Part shown: positions 18,754 to 28,255 of the stretch, piece after piece | Numbering within the stretch: position 1 is the first letter of the stretch | How the letters are laid out: the number at the start of each line of letters is the position of its first letter | NCBI RefSeq assembly: GCF_030811095.1 | Contig: NZ_JAUSQL010000001.1 | Span: 868,001-932,000, forward strand | Direction: 5' to 3' | Source of the DNA: Trueperella abortisuis | GTDB lineage: Bacteria > Actinomycetota > Actinomycetes > Actinomycetales > Actinomycetaceae | DNA: 64,000 nucleotides | Notes under the pieces: generated by a model | What the model was told of the DNA's origin: nothing | Database searches by the model: none | What the model saw: only the letters and a program-made list of their open reading frames with translations | Made by a program: the position numbers and the translations under genes

Positions 18754-20288
18754 GCGAATCGGAATTTGATGAGGGTCCTGACCCGTTGACTGGGCAGGAA
18801 GCGGGTCAGGAGATCGACGCCGACCTGGAGGCCATCCTGCGCTCTCGGCTCGTCGTCGGCCCGGATCCGTCCGTGCTCGACGACGTGCTGAACGCTCCCG
18901 AACCTGACCCGACCCAGCAGCTGGCCGACCAGGTTGACCTCGAGCGGCAGGTGGCCCAGATCTACGCCCAGATCGTGGAGCGCGCCCCGGAGCACAAGGT
19001 TCAGCCTTCCATCCAGCGCGTCGCGGACTGCCTGGACATGATGGGTAACCCGCAGCGTTCTTTCCGTGCGGTGCACATCACCGGCACGAACGGCAAGACG
19101 TCCACGGCCCGCATGGTCGAGGCTCTGCTGCGCGAGCGGGGGCTCCGTACCGGTCGCTTCACCTCTCCTCATCTGAACTCGGTGCGCGAGCGGATCAGTA
19201 TCGACGGGCAGGCCATCTCTGCCGCTGCCTTCATCCAGGCGTGGGAGGATGTGGCTCCCTTCGTGGCGTGGGTGGACGAGAAGTCGAAGGCCGAGGGCGG
19301 CCCGCGGATGTCCTTCTTTGAGGTCTTCACTGTCATGGCCTATGCCGCCTTCGCGGATGCGCCGGTGGACGTCGCCGTCGTCGAGGTGGGCATGGGCGGC
19401 AGATGGGACGCCACGAACGTCGTTGACGCGGAGGTTGCCGTGCTCATGACTGTGGCCCGCGACCACGAAAAGTGGCTCGGATACGAGCTGACTGACATCG
19501 CCACGGAAAAGCTCGGCATCCTCAAGCCGGGCGCGACCCTGATCAGCGCCTATCAGGAGCCGGAGGTGCTCGACCTGGTTCACGAGGCGGTGCGCGCCAA
19601 TCGTGCCGAGTATGTCCAGTACGGCCAGAACCTGCAGGTTCTGCACCGCGAGAACGCGGTGGGTGGGCAGATCATCACGGTTCGCACGCCGGCCGGTGTC
19701 TATGAGGATATTCCGCTGGCGATGTACGGCGATTACCAGGCCACCAACGCGGCCGTGGCGCTTGCGGCCGCGGAGGCCCTGTTTGGTGGCGGGGCCTGGA
19801 GCGGGGACGTGGTCGAGCACGCGCTGATGGCCACGAACTCTCCGGGCCGGATGGAGGTGGTGCGCAAGTCACCGCTCGTGCTCGTCGACGCCGCACACAA
19901 TCCTGCCGGTGCCGAGGCGACGGTCGGGGCGCTCGAGGAGAACTTCCCTGGAACTCGCGTTCTCGTCTTCGCCGCGATGGCGGACAAGGACGTGGAGGGC
20001 ATCCTGTCGGTGGCTGAGCCGCACTTCCACTCGGTGGTCGTCACCTCCCTAGATTCGGAGCGTGCCATGGCGATTGACGAGACCGCGGAGCTCGCCCGCG
20101 AGGTCTTCGGCGAGGACCGTGTCGCCGTGGAACCTCATCTGGACGCCGCGATCGTGTATGCGGCTGATGTGGCCGAGAGCGCCGATTCTGAGGAGCTGAC
20201 CACCCCGCACGTGGTGGTGATGGGGTCGATTGTGTTGGCTGCCAACGCCCGCGCGGTCATGGGCCGGCCGAAGGTGGATGGCTCCTAG
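18750..20288 (+). CDS. folC: Folylpolyglutamate synthase / dihydrofolate synthase
   Basis: A 512-residue Mur-ligase-type enzyme that adds glutamate to folates in the cytosol. The ATP-binding P-loop TGTNGKTS is at 111-118. [14 protein letters not shown], a Mur-like [14 protein letters not shown] and SPGRMEVV follow. The first ~65 residues are an acidic extension ([19 protein letters not shown]...) not needed for the fold. It starts in the ATGA overlap with ileS. In many actinobacteria a DUF4233 gene then ndk follow folC; here the ATPase/TOPRIM pair takes that place. Confidence 0.94.
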   Translation: MSESEFDEGPDPLTGQEAGQEIDADLEAILRSRLVVGPDPSVLDDVLNAPEPDPTQQLADQVDLERQVAQIYAQIVERAPEHKVQPSIQRVADCLDMMGNPQRSFRAVHITGTNGKTSTARMVEALLRERGLRTGRFTSPHLNSVRERISIDGQAISAAAFIQAWEDVAPFVAWVDEKSKAEGGPRMSFFEVFTVMAYAAFADAPVDVAVVEVGMGGRWDATNVVDAEVAVLMTVARDHEKWLGYELTDIATEKLGILKPGATLISAYQEPEVLDLVHEAVRANRAEYVQYGQNLQVLHRENAVGGQIITVRTPAGVYEDIPLAMYGDYQATNAAVALAAAEALFGGGAWSGDVVEHALMATNSPGRMEVVRKSPLVLVDAAHNPAGAEATVGALEENFPGTRVLVFAAMADKDVEGILSVAEPHFHSVVVTSLDSERAMAIDETAELAREVFGEDRVAVEPHLDAAIVYAADVAESADSEELTTPHVVVMGSIVLAANARAVMGRPKVDGS

Positions 20289-20344
20289 GACTTCGCTGAC
20301 CCCTCGTATACGATGGGAGCACACGGACGTCCCGAGGAGGGAAG

Positions 20345-21496
20345 ATGCGCCTTACTCAACTGCAGGTCAAGAACTGGAGGAATTTTCACGAGATTGACTT
20401 CCGCCTAGGTCAGCGGCTGATCATTGTCGGTGCGAATGCTACGGGCAAGTCAAATCTCTTGGATGTTTTCCGGTTCCTGCGTGACATTGCCAGCCCCCAG
20501 GGAGGTTTGAGCTCGGCAATCGACAATCGCGGCGGCTTGAGCACAATACGCAACCTGAACGCGCGTAACTTTAACAACGGGCACGTGGAGATCCTCGTGA
20601 CGATGGAGGATCGTGGTGAGGAGTGGGAATACAACCTTGCAATCCGTCAGGAGTCCGCTGGGCGTCGTCGGCCGGTTGTCGCGAAGGAAGTGGTCAAACG
20701 AGGGGGAGAGACGATCCTTGAGCGTCCTAATAAGGCCGACGACGCCGATCCGGACCTACTCACGCAGACGCACCTCGAACAGATCGCAAGCAACACGAGC
20801 TTCCGTGCTGTGGCGACGTTCTTTGAAGGGATTCGCTACTCTCACCCCTCTCCGCAAAGCATTCGTCATTCAAGTCCCACCAGGACGTCGAGTGACGCTG
20901 TGGGAAACGGACTGATCGCCGAGATCAACGCGACGACGGAGCGAACCCGCAAGTCGCGCCTGCGAAAGATCCAGGCGGCACTCCAGACGGCGGTGCCCAA
21001 TTTTGAATCACTGAGGTTGGAAATTGACAATGCAGGACAGCCGCATCTGGTTGCGGCTTTCAAGAATTGGCGAAAGAATCCGGCCAACCAACTGGAAACG
21101 GAGTTCTCTGACGGGACGCTACGACTCATCGCGCTTCTCTGGGCAGTGCTGTCTCAACCGCGCTCGGAGGGGATCTTGTTGCTCGAGGAGCCCGAGATCT
21201 CGCTCAACCGCGAGATCATTCAGCAGCTCCCGTCGACGATCGCGTCCGTCCAGCGCGGCAAGGATATGCAGGTGATCATGACCACGCACTCGCCCGACCT
21301 GCTCGACGATGAGGGCGTTGCCAACGAGGAGGTTCTGGTACTGACGCGCGGGGACGAAAACACGCAGGCGCGTTTGCTTTCAGAGTTTCCAAAGGAATCT
21401 GGCTTCGTCTGCAGCGGGATCCTAAAGTCGGAAGTGATCTCGAATCTCATCAACCCGACAATCGGCGCGGGTCTCGTCAAAGCGATGCGGCAATGA
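20345..21496 (+). CDS. AAA/ABC-type ATPase (AAA_21, COG4637-like), first gene of a two-gene cassette
   Basis: A 383-residue SMC/RecF-like ATPase. Walker A is GANATGKS at 29-36, right after a RecF-style start (MRLTQLQVKNWRNFHEIDF). A signature-like FSDGTLRLIALLWAVL precedes Walker B GILLLEEPEISL (catalytic E281/E282), and the H-loop is MTTHSPDLLDD. This set is typical of AAA_21/OLD-type ATPases that drive partner nucleases in phage defence, as in PARIS AriA or OLD proteins. GAGGAGGG precedes ATG 20345. The next gene overlaps by 4 nt. Base composition is visibly more AT-rich than in folC. Family is fairly sure; a defence role is inferred. Confidence 0.85.
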   Translation: MRLTQLQVKNWRNFHEIDFRLGQRLIIVGANATGKSNLLDVFRFLRDIASPQGGLSSAIDNRGGLSTIRNLNARNFNNGHVEILVTMEDRGEEWEYNLAIRQESAGRRRPVVAKEVVKRGGETILERPNKADDADPDLLTQTHLEQIASNTSFRAVATFFEGIRYSHPSPQSIRHSSPTRTSSDAVGNGLIAEINATTERTRKSRLRKIQAALQTAVPNFESLRLEIDNAGQPHLVAAFKNWRKNPANQLETEFSDGTLRLIALLWAVLSQPRSEGILLLEEPEISLNREIIQQLPSTIASVQRGKDMQVIMTTHSPDLLDDEGVANEEVLVLTRGDENTQARLLSEFPKESGFVCSGILKSEVISNLINPTIGAGLVKAMRQ

Positions 21497-22080
21497 CCGT
21501 TCAGGTGCACCTGGTCTACGAGGGAGCGAGCGACCTGCCCTTCCTCATGCGCCTCGTGGAGCATGTAGGCGCTCACGTCGGTGGTCACTATAGGCAGGGA
21601 GGGGCGTCGAACCTAGATAGGAAAATCGACGGATACCGGCGCGCGGCTTCGTGGCAAAACGCGGATTTGTGGCTCATCGTGCGCGACTCAGACGGCGACT
21701 GCGCCGTCGAGATCCGTGATCGTTTGCTCGGCGGCCCCTGCCCGCCGAACTTTCTTCTGAGGATTGCCGTGCCCATGATGGAGGAGTGGATGCTCGCCGA
21801 CGTCGAGGGCGCCGCTTCTTTCTTCAGATTGCCGCTTAATGTGTTGCACAATGCACAGCAAAGTGTGCACCCCAAGAAGGAGCTCTTACGGGCCGTCGCT
21901 CATTTCGGAACGAAGACGATGAAACAGCGCCTGGTGAGAGACGGCGATCGGCCTGGCCCAGAATTCCAGTCGGTTTACGGTGAGTTCTCTCAGGTGTGGG
22001 ACATCGACAATGCGATGAAGAATTCCGAGAGCTTACGCCGGGCGCACGACGCCCTGCGCCGCGCACTTTTTCTGTCGTAG
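21493..22080 (+). CDS. DUF4276-like protein with TOPRIM-type acidic residues, partner of the ATPase
   Basis: A 195-residue protein. The opening VHLVYEGASDLPFLMRLVE places a Glu (E10) after a beta strand, and WLIVRDSDGD places D65-x-D67-x-D69 after a later strand: the E...DxD layout of TOPRIM metal sites. EEWMLAD (97-103) adds further acids. This resembles DUF4276 proteins, which commonly sit beside AAA_21 ATPases. It starts in an ATGA overlap with the ATPase gene, so the products are made together. A metal-dependent nuclease is a reasonable inference, not shown. DUF4435-like is the main alternative name. Confidence 0.7.
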   Translation: MTVQVHLVYEGASDLPFLMRLVEHVGAHVGGHYRQGGASNLDRKIDGYRRAASWQNADLWLIVRDSDGDCAVEIRDRLLGGPCPPNFLLRIAVPMMEEWMLADVEGAASFFRLPLNVLHNAQQSVHPKKELLRAVAHFGTKTMKQRLVRDGDRPGPEFQSVYGEFSQVWDIDNAMKNSESLRRAHDALRRALFLS

Positions 22081-22114
22081 CCCAGTTTTTCTCACGCGAT
22101 GGCGAGGGCGCGAC

Positions 22115-22120
22115 TATCAT
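22115..22120 (+). promoter_or_regulatory. -10 box 6 nt before ndk
   Basis: TATCAT ends 6 nt before ATG 22127, the same spacing as other leaderless candidates in this window. AGGA overlaps the spacer, so initiation with a ribosome binding site from an upstream transcript is also possible. Confidence 0.45.
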
Positions 22121-22126
22121 AGGAAC

Positions 22127-22540
22127 ATGACTGAACAGACACTAATTCTTGTCAAGCCTGACGGCGTGGAGCGTGGTCTCACTGGCGAGATCCTGCGCCG
22201 CATCGAAGCGAAGGGCTACCGCATCGTGCGGATGCGCATGCTCACCGCCACTGACGATCTGCTGGCCCGTCACTACCACGAGCACACGGAAAAGCCCTTC
22301 TACGCGGGCATGACCGCCTACATGAAGTCCGGCCCCATCGTTGCGGCCGTCATCGAGGGTGATCGTGTGATCGAGGGCGTCCGCTCCCTGTCCGGTGCCA
22401 CCGAGCCGACAGCGGCCGCGCCCGGCACGATCCGTGGCGACCTTGGGAGGGATTGGGGCGACGGCGAGATCCGCAACCTCATCCATTCCTCTGACGGCGC
22501 GGAGTCGGCCGCTCATGAGATCTCCGTCTGGTTCGATTAG
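22127..22540 (+). CDS. ndk: Nucleoside diphosphate kinase
   Basis: A 137-residue enzyme that equalises nucleoside triphosphate pools. ILVKPDGVERGL at the start and the phospho-histidine H120 in NLIHSSD, after AAPGTIRGDLG, are the family landmarks. Length is normal. Its last 26 bases overlap the start of the next gene in another frame. It probably has its own promoter, separate from the ATPase/TOPRIM pair. Confidence 0.96.
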   Translation: MTEQTLILVKPDGVERGLTGEILRRIEAKGYRIVRMRMLTATDDLLARHYHEHTEKPFYAGMTAYMKSGPIVAAVIEGDRVIEGVRSLSGATEPTAAAPGTIRGDLGRDWGDGEIRNLIHSSDGAESAAHEISVWFD

Positions 22541-22937
22541 GTCACGCAGCGCGTTCGCGCTGGTCGCCAGCCTCGCCCTCCTGAGCGGGTGCTCCAGCGA
22601 CCCGATGAGTGAGGTCATGTATAACCTCGCGCCCTCGGCCACCTACTCGGAGGACGAGGTGCGCGAGGCGGCGGACGCCGTCGTTGATCACTGGGCGGCG
22701 GTGTCAGAGGCGCTGGAGGATTTCGAGTCGGTGACGTACACGGGTGAGCTCGACTCCGATTATTGGGCGAGCCAGTACGACGGGGATGAGGCCATCGTGC
22801 TCACGGTCAACTTCACCACGAATGACAAGGCTCCCGAGATGGGGCTGAACGACAACCACACGTACACGGATTACAAGGAGATCCTTGTGCGTAATGACGG
22901 CGGCCCCTGGAGGGTCGTTGACGGCGGATATGGCTGA
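22515..22937 (+). CDS. Small lipoprotein, DUF4829-like
   Basis: 140 residues. A signal peptide (RSAFALVASLALLSGCSS) ends in a lipobox (LSGC), so the mature protein is expected to be lipid-anchored outside the membrane. The rest (FESVTYTGELDSDYWAS, VLTVNFTT, GLNDNHTYTDYKEILVR, WRVVDGGYG) resembles DUF4829 from Gram-positive bacteria; function unknown. ATG 22515 lies inside ndk, overlapping it by 26 nt. The frame is open further upstream, but only as ndk antiframe. The next gene overlaps the stop by 8 nt. Confidence 0.75.
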   Translation: MRSPSGSIRSRSAFALVASLALLSGCSSDPMSEVMYNLAPSATYSEDEVREAADAVVDHWAAVSEALEDFESVTYTGELDSDYWASQYDGDEAIVLTVNFTTNDKAPEMGLNDNHTYTDYKEILVRNDGGPWRVVDGGYG

Positions 22938-23766
22938 CCATCTCCCGGCTGAGGGTGAACCCGATCAGCCGGCGCGGCGCGTGTTTACCCGGGTCACGCT
23001 CATCGCGGCAGCGATATGGGTGGCCTGCTTTGTGGCGCTGTGGCTGTCCTTCGCCGTGCCGGGCGACGAGCGGGACGCCGTCCTGCTGGGCTGGTGGATC
23101 ACGGACCCGCTGAAGATCGTGGTCGTCATCGGCGCCGCACCGTTGCTCGCCTGCCTGGGTGGGCTTGCCGCGTGGTGGTGGAAGACGTGGGGGATCGGGG
23201 TGGCACTCCTAGCCTGGTTGCTCGTTTTTCCCCTGGCGGGTCTCACGTGGTTAGGCATCGCCCCCGCGATGCTCACCGTGGCCTACCTCGACAACTGGTG
23301 TTTCGATCCAGCGGATTGCCGGGATGGCTGGCAGAGTGACGTGGGCGAGTATGAGTCGTTGTCGCCCTTCACCATGCGCCGCAAGCCGGTTGGCGAGCAC
23401 GTCGTCACCTTGCCAGATAGCCCGCGGTCCCCAATGCCGCCGGGGCCTACGTCCGCGTCGCCGGAGCCCACGCCCTCCCTGCTAACCTGGGCGGGTAGAT
23501 GGGAGGTGGGCGAGGTGGAGGCCTTCGCCGTCGACGCCGACCATGCGGTCGTCGTCGTGGATAAGGCTGGCCCCGCCAACCGCAACGTCTTCGCCGAGAG
23601 GCTGGGGGAGGAGTGGGTGTACGTCAGCAATCTGCCCTCGACGGGGGCGGTGGAGGCCGTCGATGTCGACGGTGGCCGGATTGAGGTGACGTTCGTACGC
23701 GTCGACGGGAGCCGTGAGCACGCCGTGTCCACCGACGGCGGCATGACGTGGGCCGCCGATAGCTGA
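22930..23766 (+). CDS. Multi-pass membrane protein with C-terminal extracytoplasmic domain, unknown
   Basis: 278 residues with about three or four hydrophobic segments in the first 120 (starting VTLIAAAIWVACFVALWLSF), then a Pro/Ser/Thr-rich linker (SPRSPMPPGPTSASPEPTPS) and a beta-rich tail. The tail has the rhythm of a single photosynthesis-complex/BNR-like repeat (DGSREHAVSTDGGMTWAAD). ATG 22930 overlaps the lipoprotein stop by 8 nt, so the two are coupled. I do not recognise the family. An envelope role is likely from the layout. Confidence 0.65.
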   Translation: MADHLPAEGEPDQPARRVFTRVTLIAAAIWVACFVALWLSFAVPGDERDAVLLGWWITDPLKIVVVIGAAPLLACLGGLAAWWWKTWGIGVALLAWLLVFPLAGLTWLGIAPAMLTVAYLDNWCFDPADCRDGWQSDVGEYESLSPFTMRRKPVGEHVVTLPDSPRSPMPPGPTSASPEPTPSLLTWAGRWEVGEVEAFAVDADHAVVVVDKAGPANRNVFAERLGEEWVYVSNLPSTGAVEAVDVDGGRIEVTFVRVDGSREHAVSTDGGMTWAADS

Positions 23767-23784
23767 AAATCCGCCCGTCCACGC

Positions 23785-23790
23785 TAAACT
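23785..23790 (+). promoter_or_regulatory. -10 box of a leaderless promoter (smc)
   Basis: TAAACT ends 6 nt before the GTG at 23797. There is no Shine-Dalgarno sequence in GGGCGC, which fits a leaderless transcript. Confidence 0.5.
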
Positions 23791-23796
23791 GGGCGC

Positions 23797-26700
23797 GTGC
23801 ACTTGAAAACCCTGACCTTGCGTGGCTTTAAGTCTTTTGCCACGACCACTACCCTCAGCTTCGAGCCGGGTATCAACTGCGTGGTGGGTCCGAACGGGTC
23901 GGGCAAGTCGAACGTCGTGGACGCGCTGGCGTGGGTGATGGGTGAGCAGGGGGCGAAGAACCTGCGCGGCGGGAACATGGCCGACGTTATTTTCGCCGGA
24001 ACAGCCAAGCGCCCGGCGCTCGGCCGCGCCGAGGTCACCCTCACGATCGACAACACCGACGGCGCGCTGCCCATCGAGTTCTCCGAGGTCACGATCTCGC
24101 GCACGCTGTTCCGTACGGGTGGCTCGGAATACGCGATCAACGGCACGGCGTGTCGCCTGCTCGATATCCAGGAGCTGCTGTCGGATACCGGCATGGGTAA
24201 GGAGATGCACGTCATCATCGGCCAGGGCAAGCTCGATGAGGTGCTGACGGCCACGCCCGAGGACCGCCGAGGCTTCATCGAGGAGGCCGCGGGGGTGCTC
24301 AAGCATCGGCGCCGCAAGGAGAAGGCGTTGCGCAAGCTGGAGTCGATGCAGGCCAACCTCACGCGCATCGAGGACCTGGCCGGGGAGTTGCGCCGCCAGC
24401 TCGGTCCGCTCGCCCGTCAGGCGGCGACGGCGAGGCGCGCCCAGGTGATCCAAGCCGAGGTGTTCGACGCGCGGGCACGCATCCTCGCCGACGACGTCGC
24501 CCAGGCTCAGGCGCGTCTGCAGGCGCAGTCGGTCGACGAGAAGAGGCTTCAGCAATCCGCCGCCGAGCTGGTCACGCGTGTGAGGGCGGCCGCGGACGAG
24601 GTCGCCGCGCTGCAGGCGGCCGCCGACGCCGCCAGCCCCCAGATCGCTGCGCTGACGGAGAACTGGCAGCGCCTTGGATCGCTGGTGGAGCGTTTTCGGG
24701 GGCTGGCCAACTTGGCTACCGAGCGCCAGCGCTCCCTGCTCCAGGCAGGCCCGTCTGCCCACCGTGGGGAGTCACCGGAGCGCATCCGAGAGCGGGCGGG
24801 GCAGGCCCGCGCCGAGGAGGAGGGCCTGGGCAAGGAGGTGCGCGCGGCAGAGGACGCACTACGCGAGGTGATCTCCCGGCGCGAGGGCGCCGAGGCGCGC
24901 GAGCGCGAGCTCGACCAGGAGCTCGCCACCATCAATCGCTCGGTAGCCGACCGCCGCGAGCTAGCAGCGCGGCTCACCGGCAAGATCTCCACCGCTGCCT
25001 CGCGCATTGAGTCGCTGAGCTCCGAGAAGCAACGCGTGCTCACGGCAAAGGACGAGGCCGAAAAGCGGGCGGACACCTCCGAACGGCAGGTCATTGAGCT
25101 TGAGGAGCAGGCGGTTGCCCACACCGACGGCGACGACACGCTTTCCATTGCCCACGAGGAGGCGGCCCGCGTGCGTCAGGGCGCTCGCGACGAGGTCGAG
25201 GAGGCCCGCAAGGCGGTGGCCAGTGCGCAGTCCGCGGTGGTTGAGTGGCGGACCAAGGCCGATACCCTGGAGCTTTCCCTCGCACCCGAGGACGCCACTG
25301 CATGGCTTGTGGAGGAGTACCGCGCGGGCGTGGTTGGGCTCGTCCGCGACGCGGTCAGGATTTCTGCCGGCTGGGAGGCCGCCGCTGAGGCCGCGCTCTC
25401 CGGCGTAGCGACCGGCGTGATCGTGCGCGACGTCGACGCCGCCGTTGACGCCCTGCGCGCCGCCCGCGAAGCCGACGCCGGCCACCTCGAGCTGCTGATC
25501 GAGTCGGGGGCCCGAGCCGACCGGGACGAGGCCGCTCGCGAGGCGCTCGCACAGGCCGCGCTTCCTGGCGACCAGGCGCGGCTAGCCACCGACGTCGTGG
25601 AGGGGGATAGCGCCTCCGCCGGCGCCCTTCGCGCGCTCGTGACCGGGACCGTCCTCGCCGTCGACCTCGCCGCAGCAAAACAGCTCATCGAGGCAGGCGC
25701 CCCCGCGGTCGCGACGATGGCTGGCGACGTCCTGTCCGGCACCCACGCCTGGGGTGGCCAGGTGCAGGTGGCGGCGATCCTCGCCCGCCAAGCAGCCTAC
25801 GATGACGCGCGGGCTCAGACGGCCGATGCGATCGAACGCCTGGCGCAGGCCGAGGATGGACTTGCCCGGGCGCGGACGGCGGCCGCAGCCGCCGACGAAG
25901 ACTTCGAGCAGATTGCCGCCCAACTTGGCGCCCGCGATTCCCATCTGGCGGCAGTGACCGCCCAGCTCGGCGTACTTCGCCAGTCGCTGTCCGCCGCCCA
26001 GCAGGAGATCGAGCGCAACGAGGAGCGGCTGCGCCGCATCGAAGTTGACCTTGATCGGCATGCCGACGAGCTTGCCGTCCTGCGCGAGCAGCAGAACCAG
26101 CTCGAGGACGCCCCCGAGGATCTGGCCACGCGCGCGGCCGAGCTGGCGACCGAACGCGACGCGGCACATAAGCTCACCGTGGCGGCGCGCTCGGAGGAAA
26201 CCGAGGCCAGGCTCAAGCTGCGCACCCGCGAGGAGCGCCTGCGCGCGATCGCCGGCAGGTCCGAGGCGCTCGAGGCGCAGGCCCGTTCGGTCGAGGCGCG
26301 CATCGCCCAGGAGGAGCGCGCGGCGGCCCGGCGTCTTGAGGCTGCCGCGGTGGCCGAGCAGGTGGCTCAGGATGCAACGAAAGCGCTCGTCCTCGCCCAA
26401 GAGTACCTTGCGGCGGTCAGCGCCGAGCGCGAGGAGGCCGAGGCAAGCCGCTCCACGCGTGAGAGCGAGCTCTCCGCCTCCCGCACCGCCCTCGAGCGGC
26501 TCCGCCAGGAACAGCGAGACCTCGACGACCTTGGCCACCGTCACGAGCTCGCACTCGCCGAGCAGCGCCTTAAGTACGAGCAACTTGCGGCCAAGGCTAT
26601 CGACGACCTGGGCATGTCTGCCGACACGCTCGTTGCCGAGTTCGGCCCCCACCTCATGATCACCGTGGCGCACGCGGAGGGGGAGAAGCCACAGCCGCAG

Positions 26701-27372
26701 CGGCCCTTCGTGCGCGAGGAGCAGGAAAAGCGCCTGGCCAAGGCAGAGCGTGACCTCGCCCGCTTGGGCAAGATCAATCCGCTCGCCCTCGAGGAGCACG
26801 CGGCCCTCGAGGAACGTCAACGCTACCTCACCGAGCAACTCGAGGACCTGCGCCAGTCGCGTGCGGACCTTCTGGGGATCGTGCGCGACATCGACCAGCG
26901 CGTCAACGAGGTGATGACGGCCGCGCTCGCGGACGTTGCCCGCGAGTTCGCCACGACGTTTTCCAGCTTGTTCCCCGGAGGCAAGGGCAAGCTCGTGCTT
27001 ACCGATCCCGACGACGTGCTCGCCACCGGCGTCGATATCGAGGCACGCCCGCCGGGAAAGCGGGTTAAGCGGCTCTCGCTCCTGTCGGGAGGGGAGCGCT
27101 CGCTGACGGCGGTCGCGTTCCTTATCGCGATCTTCAAAGCCCGTCCCTCCCCGTTTTACGTCATGGACGAGGTCGAGGCCGCACTTGATGACACGAACCT
27201 TTCCCGCCTTCTTGAGCTGTTTGAGGAGCTGCAGGACAATTCACAGCTGCTCATCATCACCCACCAAAAGCGGACGATGGAGATCGCTGACGTCCTCTAC
27301 GGTGTTGCCATGCGCGAGGACGGCGTCACCAGTGTGATCTCCCAGCGGGTGAAGGACCTCGCGGGCAGCTGA
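23797..27372 (+). CDS. smc: Chromosome segregation protein SMC
   Basis: A 1191-residue condensin ATPase that organises and segregates the chromosome with ScpAB. Walker A is GPNGSGKSNVVDAL near residue 32. Long coiled-coil arms flank a hinge near the middle (YRAGVVGLVRDAVRISAGWE). The C-terminal head carries the signature LLSGGERSLTAVAFLIAIF and Walker B PFYVMDEVEAALDD. The start is GTG 23797 (MHLKTLTLRGFKSFA), the expected N-terminus. In Trueperella pyogenes smc flanks the pyolysin islet, as here. Confidence 0.96.
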   Translation: MHLKTLTLRGFKSFATTTTLSFEPGINCVVGPNGSGKSNVVDALAWVMGEQGAKNLRGGNMADVIFAGTAKRPALGRAEVTLTIDNTDGALPIEFSEVTISRTLFRTGGSEYAINGTACRLLDIQELLSDTGMGKEMHVIIGQGKLDEVLTATPEDRRGFIEEAAGVLKHRRRKEKALRKLESMQANLTRIEDLAGELRRQLGPLARQAATARRAQVIQAEVFDARARILADDVAQAQARLQAQSVDEKRLQQSAAELVTRVRAAADEVAALQAAADAASPQIAALTENWQRLGSLVERFRGLANLATERQRSLLQAGPSAHRGESPERIRERAGQARAEEEGLGKEVRAAEDALREVISRREGAEARERELDQELATINRSVADRRELAARLTGKISTAASRIESLSSEKQRVLTAKDEAEKRADTSERQVIELEEQAVAHTDGDDTLSIAHEEAARVRQGARDEVEEARKAVASAQSAVVEWRTKADTLELSLAPEDATAWLVEEYRAGVVGLVRDAVRISAGWEAAAEAALSGVATGVIVRDVDAAVDALRAAREADAGHLELLIESGARADRDEAAREALAQAALPGDQARLATDVVEGDSASAGALRALVTGTVLAVDLAAAKQLIEAGAPAVATMAGDVLSGTHAWGGQVQVAAILARQAAYDDARAQTADAIERLAQAEDGLARARTAAAAADEDFEQIAAQLGARDSHLAAVTAQLGVLRQSLSAAQQEIERNEERLRRIEVDLDRHADELAVLREQQNQLEDAPEDLATRAAELATERDAAHKLTVAARSEETEARLKLRTREERLRAIAGRSEALEAQARSVEARIAQEERAAARRLEAAAVAEQVAQDATKALVLAQEYLAAVSAEREEAEASRSTRESELSASRTALERLRQEQRDLDDLGHRHELALAEQRLKYEQLAAKAIDDLGMSADTLVAEFGPHLMITVAHAEGEKPQPQRPFVREEQEKRLAKAERDLARLGKINPLALEEHAALEERQRYLTEQLEDLRQSRADLLGIVRDIDQRVNEVMTAALADVAREFATTFSSLFPGGKGKLVLTDPDDVLATGVDIEARPPGKRVKRLSLLSGGERSLTAVAFLIAIFKARPSPFYVMDEVEAALDDTNLSRLLELFEELQDNSQLLIITHQKRTMEIADVLYGVAMREDGVTSVISQRVKDLAGS

Positions 27373-27487
27373 CGAGCAACTTACCCGGATCGGGCCGGCT
27401 CGCGGCTCGGATCGTTATCCAGATGTGATGGAAACGCCCGGGCTGAAGCGTGCTATTTGGGCGGAGCTGAACTAGAAATAAAGGGTG

Positions 27488-28126
27488 ATGAGCATCCTGG
27501 TGAGTGCAGCTGTTGTGGGAACCGTCGGCGGCGGTGCCTACTACTTTGCGCGCGGGCGAAAAGCCGCCGAAGGGCGCGAATGGGTGGAGGAATCGGTCAA
27601 GGCGTGGCGTTCGAAGGACCTGGACGGCGACAGGTTCCAGGTACACATCAAGGACGCGCACCTGGCGGACGTGTTCACCACGTTTGACCACGACAATGCT
27701 GACCCCTACTACTCCCCGGATGATATTGAGGAGAAGTTCTCCCACGCCATCGGCTCGGCTGCGCCGCGCAAGGCCCTCGATGCGACGGAGCTCGCCGTCA
27801 TCCGGGTCATGGAGGCGGCCGAGGACGTCAAGCAGGACTACTCGGAGCGCGCTTCGCAGAAGGCCCCGGCCCATTCCACTCGCGCGCAGAAGGCGTGGGC
27901 GGCGTGCTTAGCGGGCGCGGGCACCGTGACGCAGGTGGCCAAGCAGGGTGCTCGCGGCTCGGTGCGGCTGAGCAAGGCCCTGTACCGCGGCGCGCGCCGC
28001 ATCCCGGGGGCGGCGCGGCGTATCCCGGCTGCCGTGCGTCGCGGTCGCTCGCAGAAGCCCCAGCAGGGTGGCGCCGATAACGTATCGTATGCGCGGAATG
28101 TCCCCGATCATGGCCGCGCGGAATAG
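27488..28126 (+). CDS. Membrane-anchored hypothetical protein
   Basis: 212 residues. One hydrophobic N-terminal segment (SILVSAAVVGTVGGGAYYF) is followed by a basic RGRK, so it is probably anchored with the rest in the cytosol. The middle is acidic (FDHDNADPYYSPDDIEEKF) and the tail strongly basic with repeated RRIPGAARRIPAAVRRG. ATG 27488 follows AAAGGG; GTG 27485 is an equal alternative. I do not recognise it. It lies directly after smc, so it may be part of the same variable islet as plo. Confidence 0.6.
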   Translation: MSILVSAAVVGTVGGGAYYFARGRKAAEGREWVEESVKAWRSKDLDGDRFQVHIKDAHLADVFTTFDHDNADPYYSPDDIEEKFSHAIGSAAPRKALDATELAVIRVMEAAEDVKQDYSERASQKAPAHSTRAQKAWAACLAGAGTVTQVAKQGARGSVRLSKALYRGARRIPGAARRIPAAVRRGRSQKPQQGGADNVSYARNVPDHGRAE

Positions 28127-28255
28127 GACCTAAGTCGCGCTTGGTGCAGTGAGTGGCCCCCGTACACTGACACGTCGAGTTTGTGGCGGCGTTTACCCAG
28201 CTCAGCAGGCTCGCCCAGACCACGGCCCCTGAGGGCCCCGCTCAAAGGAAAAGCA

